A stretch of DNA of 64,000 bases from a virus: IMG/VR virus record IMGVR_UViG_3300025892_000012, positions 1 through 64,000 of that record. One strand, 5' to 3'. A program made the position numbers and the translations under genes. Below, in pieces: positions 46,263-55,092 of the stretch. Under the pieces are notes generated by a model, which was given only the letters and a program-made list of their open reading frames with translations, was not told where the DNA came from and did not search any database. How positions within the stretch are numbered: position 1 is the first letter of the stretch; each line of letters begins with the position of its first letter.

Positions 46263-47993
46263 ATGGCCACTAAAGGAAAAATATTAAGCTATGTTGATAA
46301 TGTTGTATCTAGTTATGATAGTCTAGAACAAGAAGCTAGATTTCCAAACCTTGCAATTGATAATACCGCAGACGTACAAAATCTTAATGTAGTTGATACA
46401 AATATTACTAATCAATTAAGAATAGGTGATGTCACTACTGGTTATACTTTTCCTTCTAGTAGACCATCAAATGCAGCAGGTTATTATCTATCTATGAATA
46501 ATGCAGGTAATTTTGAATTTAAGAATTTTTCAACAGAAAGTTTATCAACGGATGATATAGCAGGAATAACGCTAGATGGTGCTAATGATGGTGATATTGT
46601 ACACTTTTCTAATGGAAGTATTACAACAGAACTCACTTCTCAAATTACTGTGATTGATAATAGGCCACCATTAGACGGTAGATTCTTATCAAATTCAGAT
46701 AGACTGTTAATTTCATCTGATGCTGGAGTTGGTACAAAGTTATATAGAATTGAAATTAAAGATTTATTACAAGGATTAGAATTTCTACAAACTAGTGTTT
46801 CTGTTGTTGGGAGTTTAACGTCCAACACAAAAATGGCAGCAGGTGCAGATAATTTTACTTATATTATTGACAAAAACAATATTTTAACAACAATTGCAGA
46901 AATAGATATTGATGGGTTAGCATTAAATGGTAATATAAAATTAACAGATACTTCTATACTTTCTTTTGGAAATACTTCAGATGCTTTTATAGATACTTCT
47001 CCTGCAGAAGGTTATATATTTTCAAGAAATGGTAATACCGTAACTTTTAGTTTTAATGGAACTGAAAATTTAACTATTACAGATAATCAAATAGAAGTTG
47101 GTTCTAATTTAATATTAGATAATGGGGCGTATTTGACTTTAAATGGTGGAGGATTTTACAACTCTACAGACCGTACGTTAGAATTAAGAGCAAACTGTGT
47201 GATTGATCAAAATCTAAGGTCTACTAATACAGATTCTGTTCGCTTTTATAATCTTCAAGCATCTGATTTCATGCGTGTTGGACAACCAACAGGCTATAGA
47301 TTAGATATAAAACCAGAAGCAACATTTCTGGAAATTGATGCATATGATGATAATGACCAACGAACACCAATTTTATCAAATACAGTAATCAGTATTCTTA
47401 GTAGTGAAGCGGCTACAAATTCTGGTCTTGGTGCTTTTAGAGTTGTAGGTGGAATCTATAGTGGTGCTAATATCTATGCTGGTGGTGGAATAGATGCGGT
47501 GGGAATCATAAGTTCTGCTCTTGAAATAAGTTCTGATTATAACATAATAGCGGGAGATACATTACAAGGTTTTGATTTATCCGTAGCAAATAATTCTGTT
47601 CTCGGTACGGTAGAAGCAGAAACTTTGAATGCAAATAACATAATTATAACTAATATTCAAGTTACTGAAGATATAAATGTAGCTAATTCTGTATTTGCTA
47701 TAGACTTTATTCAAAGTTCATCAATAGAATATAAAGAAAATATACAATCGTTTGAAAATGGATTAGATTATATTATCAATATGAATCCAGTTATTTATGA
47801 CAGAAAAGATAACAATTCTAAAAATAATATAGGATTTATAGCTGAAGATATGCAAAAAATATTACCAAATGTGGTTACAACTCTAGGTGATAAAACCGGT
47901 ATTAAATATACAGAAATAATTCCAGTGTTAGTTTCTGCATTGAAAGAACAGCAAAATAAGATAAGTGAACTTGAAAGTAAAATAAATAATTAA
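46263..47993 (+). CDS. Tail fibre with S74 chaperone
   Basis: A 576-aa fibre, less than half the size of its neighbour. The main part is beta-rich with solenoid-like segments (DINVANSVFAIDF, NIYAGGGIDAVGI). The last 90 residues are a peptidase-S74-type self-cleaving chaperone: SSIEYKENI with Ser486 and Lys491 in dyad spacing, then NIGFIAEDMQKILPNVV and a C-terminal coiled coil (SALKEQQNKISELESKI). It follows the larger S74 fibre by 12 nt with an AAGGA site, suggesting a fibre pair in one operon. Confidence 0.87.
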   Translation: MATKGKILSYVDNVVSSYDSLEQEARFPNLAIDNTADVQNLNVVDTNITNQLRIGDVTTGYTFPSSRPSNAAGYYLSMNNAGNFEFKNFSTESLSTDDIAGITLDGANDGDIVHFSNGSITTELTSQITVIDNRPPLDGRFLSNSDRLLISSDAGVGTKLYRIEIKDLLQGLEFLQTSVSVVGSLTSNTKMAAGADNFTYIIDKNNILTTIAEIDIDGLALNGNIKLTDTSILSFGNTSDAFIDTSPAEGYIFSRNGNTVTFSFNGTENLTITDNQIEVGSNLILDNGAYLTLNGGGFYNSTDRTLELRANCVIDQNLRSTNTDSVRFYNLQASDFMRVGQPTGYRLDIKPEATFLEIDAYDDNDQRTPILSNTVISILSSEAATNSGLGAFRVVGGIYSGANIYAGGGIDAVGIISSALEISSDYNIIAGDTLQGFDLSVANNSVLGTVEAETLNANNIIITNIQVTEDINVANSVFAIDFIQSSSIEYKENIQSFENGLDYIINMNPVIYDRKDNNSKNNIGFIAEDMQKILPNVVTTLGDKTGIKYTEIIPVLVSALKEQQNKISELESKINN

Positions 47994-48025
47994 ACAAGTA
48001 CAATCACAATTGCAAAAGGAAAAAA

Positions 48026-49474
48026 ATGGCATTTATTAACAACACTATTTCTAAAAATGATATATTTATTAGAGTAGGTAATGTCTATGATTCTAATGTA
48101 GGAACACTTGCGTTAGCTTCTACAATTAATGTTACGTCAACTGTAGATTATTTTAGACCAGATCATGTGAATAACTTGGTTGTATTTGATAACGGACAAA
48201 CTAAATTTGTTAAATCTTTTATAGATGCTACTACTGTTACTGTAGAACCTAGTGATGTAGAAGTATTACAAGGAACAACGTTTACTATATTCTCTCCATC
48301 GTTAACAGTTGATAATGATGGTAGAATAATATTTGGAAAAGCGCAACCTAGTACCATAATGAATGGTGTGACAGGAATAGATTTAGATTTTGGATATGTT
48401 AGAAATTCAGCACTCCCAACTAATGCACATGACTTAGCCACAAAACAATATGTAGATTCTTTACGTATTGGACAATGGAATCATATTGAAAGATTTGAGG
48501 GAGATGGTGTTACTGATAGTTGGACAATAACAGTACCAATTTCTATTAAAAATGCAATTGTAAGTGTAGGTGGTGTAATTCAGGAACCTTATTATTCTTA
48601 TGTGTTTGAACAATTTGGTGAAAATACTAGAATAAAATTTTATGAAGCTCCGCCAACTGAAACATATGTAACAATTAGAACAACTACTGGAACAAATATA
48701 TCAGAAAGCACCGCTTTAGAAGAGATATTCGTTTCTGCAGATCAGCAAAGTACTTTTATTTTAGAAAATGAAGTATATGACAAATATGGATTAATTGTTT
48801 CTATTGATGGTGTTGTGCAGTCAACATTAAACTATGACATTCTTACTACACCTGCTGGTATAAGACAAGTAAATGGTTCAAATGTTTATTCTGGTAATGA
48901 ATATAAAATATTAAAATTTGCAGAAGGATTAGATCAAGGAGCAACTGTCAGAGTTTTAAATGTACGTGGAAGAGGATTTCATTCACATAGTGGAACTTCC
49001 TTTGTCATAGAAAATGATACTCTTGTTCCAAATACAATTTATTGGGATGAAAATAATTTCTTTTACAGAGATATCACAAACGCAAACGGCACATTCAATA
49101 TTACTCATGATTTAATTGCTTCCCGTGGAGGATTAAATGTTTATGCTAATACTTCATTAGATAATTTGTACATTAATTTACCAGAAATGGGTAGTGAATA
49201 TTCACCAGATCAGGCTCTTGAAGTTAAGATAGTAAAGGGTAACAACACATCAAATGTATTCATTAATTGTCATGGTAATAACTTTATGAACTATGAGGGT
49301 GTATTTGATGGTCATATTGGCGGAGGTGTTGTTTATGCAAGACAACCAGATGTTCCGAGTGTTATACACTTGGAGTGGGAAAGTTATTATAGAACATGGT
49401 ATATAAAATATGGAGTAGGAATTTGGAATGTAAATGCCAACACTATATCATATCCAAATACAGCACCTTATTAA
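48026..49474 (+). CDS. Fibre/baseplate-associated structural protein
   Basis: A 482-aa beta-rich protein. It contains LPTNAHDLATKQYVDSL (residues about 131-148), a segment frequent in phage fibre proteins ahead of the shaft, and two repeats of the type GDGVTDSWTITV ... NAIVSVGGVIQEPYYSY. These are beta-sandwich modules also found in the 56331 and 63571 genes. No chaperone domain is present. AAAAGGAAAA precedes the ATG. Probable fibre or fibre-tip component. Confidence 0.78.
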   Translation: MAFINNTISKNDIFIRVGNVYDSNVGTLALASTINVTSTVDYFRPDHVNNLVVFDNGQTKFVKSFIDATTVTVEPSDVEVLQGTTFTIFSPSLTVDNDGRIIFGKAQPSTIMNGVTGIDLDFGYVRNSALPTNAHDLATKQYVDSLRIGQWNHIERFEGDGVTDSWTITVPISIKNAIVSVGGVIQEPYYSYVFEQFGENTRIKFYEAPPTETYVTIRTTTGTNISESTALEEIFVSADQQSTFILENEVYDKYGLIVSIDGVVQSTLNYDILTTPAGIRQVNGSNVYSGNEYKILKFAEGLDQGATVRVLNVRGRGFHSHSGTSFVIENDTLVPNTIYWDENNFFYRDITNANGTFNITHDLIASRGGLNVYANTSLDNLYINLPEMGSEYSPDQALEVKIVKGNNTSNVFINCHGNNFMNYEGVFDGHIGGGVVYARQPDVPSVIHLEWESYYRTWYIKYGVGIWNVNANTISYPNTAPY

Positions 49475-49477
49475 TAT

Positions 49478-49804
49478 ATGTTTTTGAAAATTGAAAATCA
49501 GTTATTTAATACTGATAATTTACAATATTTTATATATGATGATAATAAATTAAGTATTCTATTTAATGGGTATGTTAAATGTGAACTACGTCAAAATAAT
49601 GAAGAATATTTAGATTTTTTAGATTACATAAAAACAGATGAAAATATAATTGTATTTAATAAATACTATGGTAGTAATTTAAAAAATATTAGCGGCTTAT
49701 ATCAAGAAAAAGATATAGTTACTTTTTATTTTTCAGATGGCAGTACTAAAAAATTTTCAGACATAAATTTTGACCAATTTGAAAAATTAATAACAGAGGA
49801 ATAA
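49478..49804 (+). CDS. Hypothetical protein
   Basis: A 108-aa, Asn/Asp/Tyr-rich protein (MFLKIENQLFNTDNLQYFIY...) with beta-strand-like composition (VTFYFSDGSTKKFSDI). No family is recognised. The ATG lies 3 nt after the upstream stop with no Shine-Dalgarno sequence, so translation is probably coupled. It begins a run of small fibre-accessory genes. Confidence 0.65.
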   Translation: MFLKIENQLFNTDNLQYFIYDDNKLSILFNGYVKCELRQNNEEYLDFLDYIKTDENIIVFNKYYGSNLKNISGLYQEKDIVTFYFSDGSTKKFSDINFDQFEKLITEE

Positions 49805-50008
49805 ATGCCACAGTTTTTTAATCTAAACGGCACACCAATACAATATATACCAGAGCTTAGAGTAAATGTTATTAAAGATCAATCTGCAAATTTAATGATT
49901 TTGCAGGTAGACACAGCAAATAATGCTGTGGATTTATATAACGTAGAATCTATCTATACTGTCAATGGTAGAGAAATAACTGCAAATAACATTGTAACAA
50001 ATCCATAA
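49805..50008 (+). CDS. Small paralogous protein A
   Basis: A 67-aa product (MPQFFNLNGTPIQYIPELRV...) directly abutting the upstream stop, with AGAGGA as ribosome binding site. It is clearly paralogous to the next gene: both start MPQ-[FI]-[FY]-N-L-[NG]-G, then I-Q-x-I-x-E-L-R-V-[ND], and end with a G-R-x-I-x-A motif. Function unknown; position suggests a small virion or fibre accessory protein. Confidence 0.7.
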   Translation: MPQFFNLNGTPIQYIPELRVNVIKDQSANLMILQVDTANNAVDLYNVESIYTVNGREITANNIVTNP

Positions 50009-50015
50009 ATTATAA

Positions 50016-50222
50016 ATGCCTCAAATATATAATCTTGGCGGAATGTCAATACAAAAAATAGAAGAGTTAAGAGTAGATATGTTGTCATCTTCAAATGGAA
50101 GATATAATATTATGGAACTGCATTATAATAATGGTAGTGTATTATGGAGAAATGTAAGATATATTCATACAAGTGGAGGTAGAATAATCAATGCAGAAAA
50201 AATTCAAGAATCACCAGGTTAA
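50016..50222 (+). CDS. Small paralogous protein B
   Basis: A 68-aa product (MPQIYNLGGMSIQKIEELRV...) 7 nt downstream of its paralogue, with the same motif order (I-Q-K-I-E-E-L-R-V-D ... Y-I-H-T ... G-R-I-I-N-A-E). The pair is an old tandem duplication, since the sequences differ at most positions outside the motifs. No Shine-Dalgarno sequence is seen. Function unknown. Confidence 0.68.
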   Translation: MPQIYNLGGMSIQKIEELRVDMLSSSNGRYNIMELHYNNGSVLWRNVRYIHTSGGRIINAEKIQESPG

Positions 50223-50235
50223 TAAAAGAGAATAA

Positions 50236-50514
50236 ATGGCAGCAGGAACACTAAGGTTAGCTAATGTAACAGTATTTGAAGCTAACACTACAAGTGGAAA
50301 TATTAAAGTTCCTACAGGAACAACGCTAGAAGGTATCACCGATATTCTTGATTTGAGCTTAAATAGTGCTGCATTTTCAACTTCTACTAATATTTTGTCA
50401 TTGGGAAATTTTAGCGGAAATACAGTAACAGTTGATTTAAGTACATTGAGTGGTGGAGGAGGTGGCGGCGCATCACTAGGAGATGTCACTGCATTAGCAA
50501 TAGCACTCGGTTAA
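50236..50514 (+). CDS. Small Ser/Thr/Gly-rich fibre-accessory protein
   Basis: A 92-aa product starting AAGTLRLANVTVFEANTTSG, a variant of the N-terminal tag found in the tip proteins of the downstream array. A Gly run (SGGGGGG) precedes the C-terminus GDVTALAIALG. It may be a minimal member of the tip family. The start follows a purine-rich AAAAGAGAA site. Confidence 0.65.
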   Translation: MAAGTLRLANVTVFEANTTSGNIKVPTGTTLEGITDILDLSLNSAAFSTSTNILSLGNFSGNTVTVDLSTLSGGGGGGASLGDVTALAIALG

Positions 50515-50543
50515 TTTTTTAAAAAAGTTAAAGAAATAAAAAA

Positions 50544-51965
50544 ATGGCAAAACAAACTATTAATAGAGGAATAGCACCAAATGATAACACAGGTGATACG
50601 CTAAGAGATGGTGCTGATAAAATAAATTCAAATTTTAATGATTTATACGAAAATTTGGGAGATGGGGATAATTTATCATTTAATGTACATACGTATACTA
50701 CTAGCACACAAAATCTAGAAAATAAAACATTAATTGCTGCTAACAATAATATAGTTATTAATGTAAACGAATTAAATGATGTTAGTATACCAATTCCTGC
50801 AGTAGATTCTCAAATATTAGAATACAATGGAACTCTTAATCAGTGGGTAGTAGCAGACCGTGTGGGTAGACATTTAGTTCCGAGTTCTAATAATACATTT
50901 GATTTAGGAAGTCCGAATTATCAATTTAAAGATTTATATCTAAGTGGGGAAACACTTTACTTGGGTGATATAAAATTATCTTCAAACAATGGAGAATTTA
51001 AAGTTGAATCACAAAGTAATCCATCTGCTGGAGGATTTAAGCTAAGTGGATTAATTGATGTATCTCCAACTGCACCAACAAATACTCAAGTACTAACATG
51101 GAATGCTTCTGCAAATACATGGTATGCGGCAAATGCAGCCGGAGTTAGTGGTGTTGCTTCGTATTTAAATGGAAATTTAGATACTCATATTATACCAGAC
51201 ACTAATGCCGCTTATGATATTGGTTCTGCAGAATACAAAATAAGACACTTATATCTTTCTGACAATTCATTATGGGTAGGAGATGATCATAAGATAAGTG
51301 TAGAAGAAGGTGAAATTAAATTTAAAAAGTTAAAAAGAACAGCACAACATGTACCCAAAGTAATTTTAGATGCTGCAATTGCGGAAGGCATTGGTGGTGA
51401 TTTAGATTCAGTAGTTGCTCATGCTTTGAATTGGATGAATACACAATTAGATCCAAATGCAATTGACTTATCTGATGCTAGAATAAAAATTGAATTATGG
51501 TTTAAATACGCTATTCAAAACATTACTAACTTCATTGTTAATTTTCCTACACCAGGTGATTTATTCCCCAATGTAAATGATGCTAATTATGATAATAATG
51601 ACTATGAAGAAAATGTTAAACTAGGACAAAGTACGCATATATTTGATGTAACAAATGCCAATAATACTTCATATCTCTTTACAGACTTAGGAAATATATG
51701 GTTTCCAACATCAACACCTAATCCCACACTATATCTAAGAAGAGGTGAGATTTATAACTTTAGAATAAATGCAAGCGGTCATCCATTTAGAATCCAAAAT
51801 TCAAGTGTTGATAGTGATTTAGATGCTGTTGCTACTTCGGGTATAGTTGGTAATACAACAGAATCGGGCACACTTGTGTTTAAAGTACCTATGGAAACAC
51901 CTAGTACACTTTATTATCGGTGTACTGTGCATTCAGTCATGTCAGGAACTATAAACATTGTTTAA
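50544..51965 (+). CDS. Fibre protein with C-terminal cupredoxin-like domain
   Basis: A 473-aa protein. The N-terminus (NRGIAPNDNTGDTLRDGADK, then INSNFNDLYE) is a common fibre attachment segment. In the middle are two copies of a shaft unit with NTFDLGSPNYQFKDLYLSG and AYDIGSAEYKIRHLYLSD. Residues about 375-473 look like a cupredoxin: LYLRRGEIYNFRINASGHPF followed by LYYRCTVHSVMSGTI. Candidate type-1 copper ligands are His413, Cys460, His463 and Met466; the His-to-Cys distance of 47 equals that of plastocyanin. Copper binding is inferred. In the phage this domain may act as a stable binding fold. Confidence 0.82.
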   Translation: MAKQTINRGIAPNDNTGDTLRDGADKINSNFNDLYENLGDGDNLSFNVHTYTTSTQNLENKTLIAANNNIVINVNELNDVSIPIPAVDSQILEYNGTLNQWVVADRVGRHLVPSSNNTFDLGSPNYQFKDLYLSGETLYLGDIKLSSNNGEFKVESQSNPSAGGFKLSGLIDVSPTAPTNTQVLTWNASANTWYAANAAGVSGVASYLNGNLDTHIIPDTNAAYDIGSAEYKIRHLYLSDNSLWVGDDHKISVEEGEIKFKKLKRTAQHVPKVILDAAIAEGIGGDLDSVVAHALNWMNTQLDPNAIDLSDARIKIELWFKYAIQNITNFIVNFPTPGDLFPNVNDANYDNNDYEENVKLGQSTHIFDVTNANNTSYLFTDLGNIWFPTSTPNPTLYLRRGEIYNFRINASGHPFRIQNSSVDSDLDAVATSGIVGNTTESGTLVFKVPMETPSTLYYRCTVHSVMSGTINIV

Positions 51966-51974
51966 AAAAAGTAG

Positions 51975-52319
51975 ATGGCAAATATATTTAAATTAAAAAC
52001 AAAAGCTAATGTATCTAATTCAACGGCTGATACAATTTATACAGTTCCTGCAACTACAACAGCCGTTGCTATTGGATTAGTTTTAGCAAATAAGTCTACT
52101 CATGTAGTTACTGCAACCGTTGATTTAAATTCAACTACAAATGATAACGAATTAAATACAGCAGTCACTCTTTTTCATAACATAACAATTCCTGATAAAA
52201 GTACACTTGAGGTTTTTGGCGGACAAAAACTGATACTACAAACAACAGACCAAATTAAAATAACTAGTGATACACAAAATGGCTTAGATGTAGCCTTGAG
52301 TGTCTTAGAAATAAGTTAA
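51975..52319 (+). CDS. Small beta-rich virion protein, copy 1
   Basis: A 114-aa protein with the pattern DTIYTVPATTTAVAIGLVLA ... KSTLEVFGGQKLILQTTDQI ... VALSVLEIS. This small beta-sandwich family recurs in phage tail regions, where it is annotated as structural or hypothetical. It has a same-length paralogue at 53239, with one fibre gene between the two. No clear ribosome binding site. Possible fibre-tip or decoration protein. Confidence 0.72.
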   Translation: MANIFKLKTKANVSNSTADTIYTVPATTTAVAIGLVLANKSTHVVTATVDLNSTTNDNELNTAVTLFHNITIPDKSTLEVFGGQKLILQTTDQIKITSDTQNGLDVALSVLEIS

Positions 52320-52323
52320 ACTC

Positions 52324-53235
52324 ATGCCTACAAAAATACTAGAACTTGCAAATGATTTCTCTACATTATATAAGAAATATAATAATGAAATCGTACAACA
52401 TGTTCTTGTGGAAAATTCAGTCATTGATGCCGGTTTAATTGGTAATAATCATGTATCTACTGCAAGTATTCAACTTGATAATACAATCATTAGAATTGGC
52501 ACTTCTAGAGGTCTTTTAGATAATGACCTTCTCACCTATGATGCACTTCAATATAAATTTGTAAATAAAAGTTTAGCTGAATTTGGTTTTGTTGGCGCAG
52601 CCGACATAGCTAATAGCATAACTACAGATACTCTCACTGCAAACACAATCAGCGTTACTGGTGACTTAGTTGTTGCTGGTAATACAATTACACTTGATAC
52701 TCAAACATTACTAGTTGAAGATAACATTATTGTACTTGGTGCAAACAATAATACAAATCTTATAGATTTTGGTTTTGCCGGTCAATATAGTTACGATAAT
52801 GGAGCAACTACAAAATATGCAGGTATCTTTAGAGATGCAAGTATTGGAAAATTTTATTTGTTTGAAAACTATCCTCTAGAACCTCCCACATCTACAATGA
52901 CGGGATTCAATCCCAGTTCAATGTCGGGAACATTAATACTTTCAAATCTAGAAGTTCTAGATGATATAACTTTAAACACTGCAGTAATAGCATACAATGC
53001 GGCTAACGGAACATTAGATGTAAATGGAAATGCTCTTTCTTATGATGCTGGTTCAACTCTGGCTTCTTTATCGGATGTTAATACAACAGCTAATGCCAAT
53101 CAAGTTCTCACTGCTGATGGTGTAGGTAACTTCAATTTCAACACAGTAGATTACAATAATCTGATAAATAAACCAGACGCACAACTTGCGGCCTTAGCGG
53201 ATGATGCATTCATAAATTCAATAATTTTTGGTTAA
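52324..53235 (+). CDS. Fibre shaft protein
   Basis: A 303-aa protein containing the widely shared fibre segment TVTGDLVVAGNTITLDTQTL followed by LVEDNIIVLGANN (residues about 112-145), also present in the S74 fibres at 24330 and 42414. A repeat-like section follows, and the C-terminal LINKPDAQLAALADD is a typical shaft end. No S74 chaperone is present. It may be a short fibre or a fibre lacking its own tip, with tips supplied by the following genes (inference). Confidence 0.75.
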   Translation: MPTKILELANDFSTLYKKYNNEIVQHVLVENSVIDAGLIGNNHVSTASIQLDNTIIRIGTSRGLLDNDLLTYDALQYKFVNKSLAEFGFVGAADIANSITTDTLTANTISVTGDLVVAGNTITLDTQTLLVEDNIIVLGANNNTNLIDFGFAGQYSYDNGATTKYAGIFRDASIGKFYLFENYPLEPPTSTMTGFNPSSMSGTLILSNLEVLDDITLNTAVIAYNAANGTLDVNGNALSYDAGSTLASLSDVNTTANANQVLTADGVGNFNFNTVDYNNLINKPDAQLAALADDAFINSIIFG

Positions 53236-53238
53236 TAA

Positions 53239-53583
53239 ATGGCGAATACACTTTTATCTAAAACTTATGATGGCGGAAATAATTATGTTACTGCCACAAC
53301 AGATGTTAACATTTATACTGTGCCTACAAGTACAACTTCCATTTTAATTGGGTTTACAATATCAAATTTAACAACCGGTATCATAGCTTTGAGTGTTAAA
53401 ATTTTAGATTCAGATGCGGCACAAACTGTACACTTTTTGAAAAATGTAGTCATTGATAGTGGCTCTACTCTTGAAATAATGGGGGGCAATAAAATTATTC
53501 TAAATGCTAGTGATGCAATACGTATGCAGTCCGATACACCAAATTCCTTTGATGTTGTACTATCACTAGTGGAACAGACATGA
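53239..53583 (+). CDS. Small beta-rich virion protein, copy 2
   Basis: A 114-aa paralogue of the 51975 product: VNIYTVPTSTTSILIGFTIS ... GSTLEIMGGNKIILNASDAI ... VVLSLVEQT. Key matching blocks are Y-T-V-P-x-x-T-T, S-T-L-E-[VI]-x-G-G-x-K and the closing L-S-[VL]. It overlaps the next gene by 4 nt (ATGA), so the pair is coupled. Confidence 0.72.
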   Translation: MANTLLSKTYDGGNNYVTATTDVNIYTVPTSTTSILIGFTISNLTTGIIALSVKILDSDAAQTVHFLKNVVIDSGSTLEIMGGNKIILNASDAIRMQSDTPNSFDVVLSLVEQT

Positions 53584-53834
53584 GCAAAGCTTTTAATATA
53601 GCTACAAATCTTGGAGCATATAAAAGTGCTTTTGATTCAAGTGGTAATATAAATGTACCAATGTATTCAAACCATGACACAACTGAAGATATAACTGTAG
53701 TTGCAAATACTAATTCTTTAATGCCAGGACCTATTACAGCAAACAATGTAGCTGTAAGCGGACATTTAATTGTAATAAATGAATTTCATGTAACTGGTAA
53801 TATTACAGTTACTGGTTCTGTATCATTAATATAA
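53580..53834 (+). CDS. Short cap-type beta-solenoid protein
   Basis: An 84-aa protein starting at the ATGA overlap with the upstream gene. The second half (MPGPITANNVAVSGHLIVIN, then VTGNITVTGSVSLI) is a short run of beta-solenoid turns shared with the caps at 54819, 56331, 58399 and 62291. I infer a fibre cap or adaptor. It sits just before the first tip gene of the array. Confidence 0.7.
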   Translation: MSKAFNIATNLGAYKSAFDSSGNINVPMYSNHDTTEDITVVANTNSLMPGPITANNVAVSGHLIVINEFHVTGNITVTGSVSLI

Positions 53835-53854
53835 ATGAACAAAGAGGAGAATAA

Positions 53855-54451
53855 ATGCCTACGTTTACACTAGGAGGAAAAACACTAGCAACACAAACAG
53901 GAAGTGCAGAGCCACAAATAGCAGATGCTGTAACATTTCCTGGAAAATCTGGAGCAATATTACAAACAAAAACTTATATAGATCCCACATCATGGACTCA
54001 GGTACTTGACACTGATTTTGAAACGCTTGTAAATGGGTCTGGAGTTAAATTTGCTGTATCTATTACTCCTACTCTAACAGGGTCTAAAAATATAGTAACA
54101 GTAACTTTTGGAACTTTTTATGCACACAATGCTCAAAATTATGCATTAGGAGTTAGATTGTGTAGAAATGGCACTCCAGTAAGATTAAGCACAGCCACCG
54201 ACAGTACACCTCTAGTAACTTTTAGTGCTAGTAGTTTATATGCAAACTATATGCCAGCATGTACTGCAGTTGTTCTTGATGAAACCTTGAATACTAAAGA
54301 TGTATTAGTTGAGTACACTTTACAAATGCAAAGACATGCAATAAGTACATACACAATGGGTATGAATAAAACTGGAACCACAAGAACTGATAATTCTGCC
54401 TATGGACAGCGTACATCCAGTCAAATTATGGCACAGGAGGTTGTGGTATGA
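53855..54451 (+). CDS. Tip protein 1 of cassette array
   Basis: A 198-aa protein with the N-terminal tag TFTLGGKTLATQTGSAEP shared across the array. The rest is a beta-rich domain (FAVSITPTLTGSKNIVTVTF, NYALGVRLCRNGTPVRL) of the kind common in phage tip and surface proteins. GAGGAG lies 7 nt upstream. The last bases overlap the following chaperone-like gene (ATGA). Likely a receptor-binding or decoration protein; no direct proof. Confidence 0.75.
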   Translation: MPTFTLGGKTLATQTGSAEPQIADAVTFPGKSGAILQTKTYIDPTSWTQVLDTDFETLVNGSGVKFAVSITPTLTGSKNIVTVTFGTFYAHNAQNYALGVRLCRNGTPVRLSTATDSTPLVTFSASSLYANYMPACTAVVLDETLNTKDVLVEYTLQMQRHAISTYTMGMNKTGTTRTDNSAYGQRTSSQIMAQEVVV

Positions 54452-54822
54452 TTACAATAACACAAGCAGTACAAGCACTAGGAGGAAAAAGTTTTAGTGT
54501 TGAAGAAGAAAATCCAAATAAAGTTTTTTTTAATAGAGGTAATCCATTAAACATAACAACTGCTCAAATAAAAGAAAAATTTGACGAATTAGTTGCAGAA
54601 TTTAATCAGACAGAACCCATTAGATTACTAAGAGAACAAAGGGATAAATTACTTACAGAAACCGATTGGGTAACTGCAAAAGCAATAGAAACAGAAGAAC
54701 CAATACCTGCTGAATGGAAAACCTATAGACAAGCACTCAGAGATTTACCAGCTACTGCAGAACCACAACTAGATGAGTTTGGTAATTTAATTAATGTAAC
54801 TTGGCCGGAGAAACCAGAGTGA
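54448..54822 (+). CDS. Tail assembly chaperone-like protein 1
   Basis: A 124-aa protein whose C-terminal half matches the phage tail assembly chaperone (Phage_tail_APC-like) family: PIRLLREQRDKLLTETDW (residues 57-74), then YRQALRDLP (93-101) and the ending NVTWPEKPE. The N-terminal half differs between the six copies in this window and may contact the partner tip protein. ATGA overlap with tip 1 implies coupled translation. Its last codons contain the CGGAG that serves as ribosome binding site for the next gene. I infer a dedicated folding or assembly factor; the family is not well tested experimentally. Confidence 0.8.
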   Translation: MITITQAVQALGGKSFSVEEENPNKVFFNRGNPLNITTAQIKEKFDELVAEFNQTEPIRLLREQRDKLLTETDWVTAKAIETEEPIPAEWKTYRQALRDLPATAEPQLDEFGNLINVTWPEKPE

Positions 54823-55091
54823 GTGGAACACTTAAATTAAACGATACACTATTTGCTACAGAAAATAGTGGAGATATAAGTGTAACTGCGCATTTTACAG
54901 AAACTAATGTTGTACAAAACTCAAATGTTATAACACAGAGTTTGACGATAGCAAACAATAAAAATGCAACAATTTCAGGACCTGTATCTGTAAGTGGTTT
55001 AACAATCAATGGAAGTTTAAATGTAATGGGTAATTTAACAATTCCTACAACACAAAATTTAACAATTACAGGAAGATTAAGGATATTATAA
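54819..55091 (+). CDS. Cap-type beta-solenoid protein 1
   Basis: 90 aa from GTG at 54819, which overlaps the chaperone stop (GTGA) with CGGAG 8 nt upstream; an earlier TTG at 54801 is less likely. It opens with the array tag (SGTLKLNDTLFATENSGD) and ends with solenoid turns: ATISGPVSVSGLTINGSLNV, then NLTIPTTQNLTITGRLRIL. It therefore joins tip-type N-terminus and cap-type C-terminus in one small protein. Confidence 0.75.
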   Translation: MSGTLKLNDTLFATENSGDISVTAHFTETNVVQNSNVITQSLTIANNKNATISGPVSVSGLTINGSLNVMGNLTIPTTQNLTITGRLRIL

Positions 55092-55092
55092 T

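Noticed and set aside
54801-54818. TTG at 54801 as start of the first cap gene
   Set aside because: GTG at 54819 has a CGGAG 8 nt upstream and the stop-start overlap typical of the array, and places the shared tag at the N-terminus.
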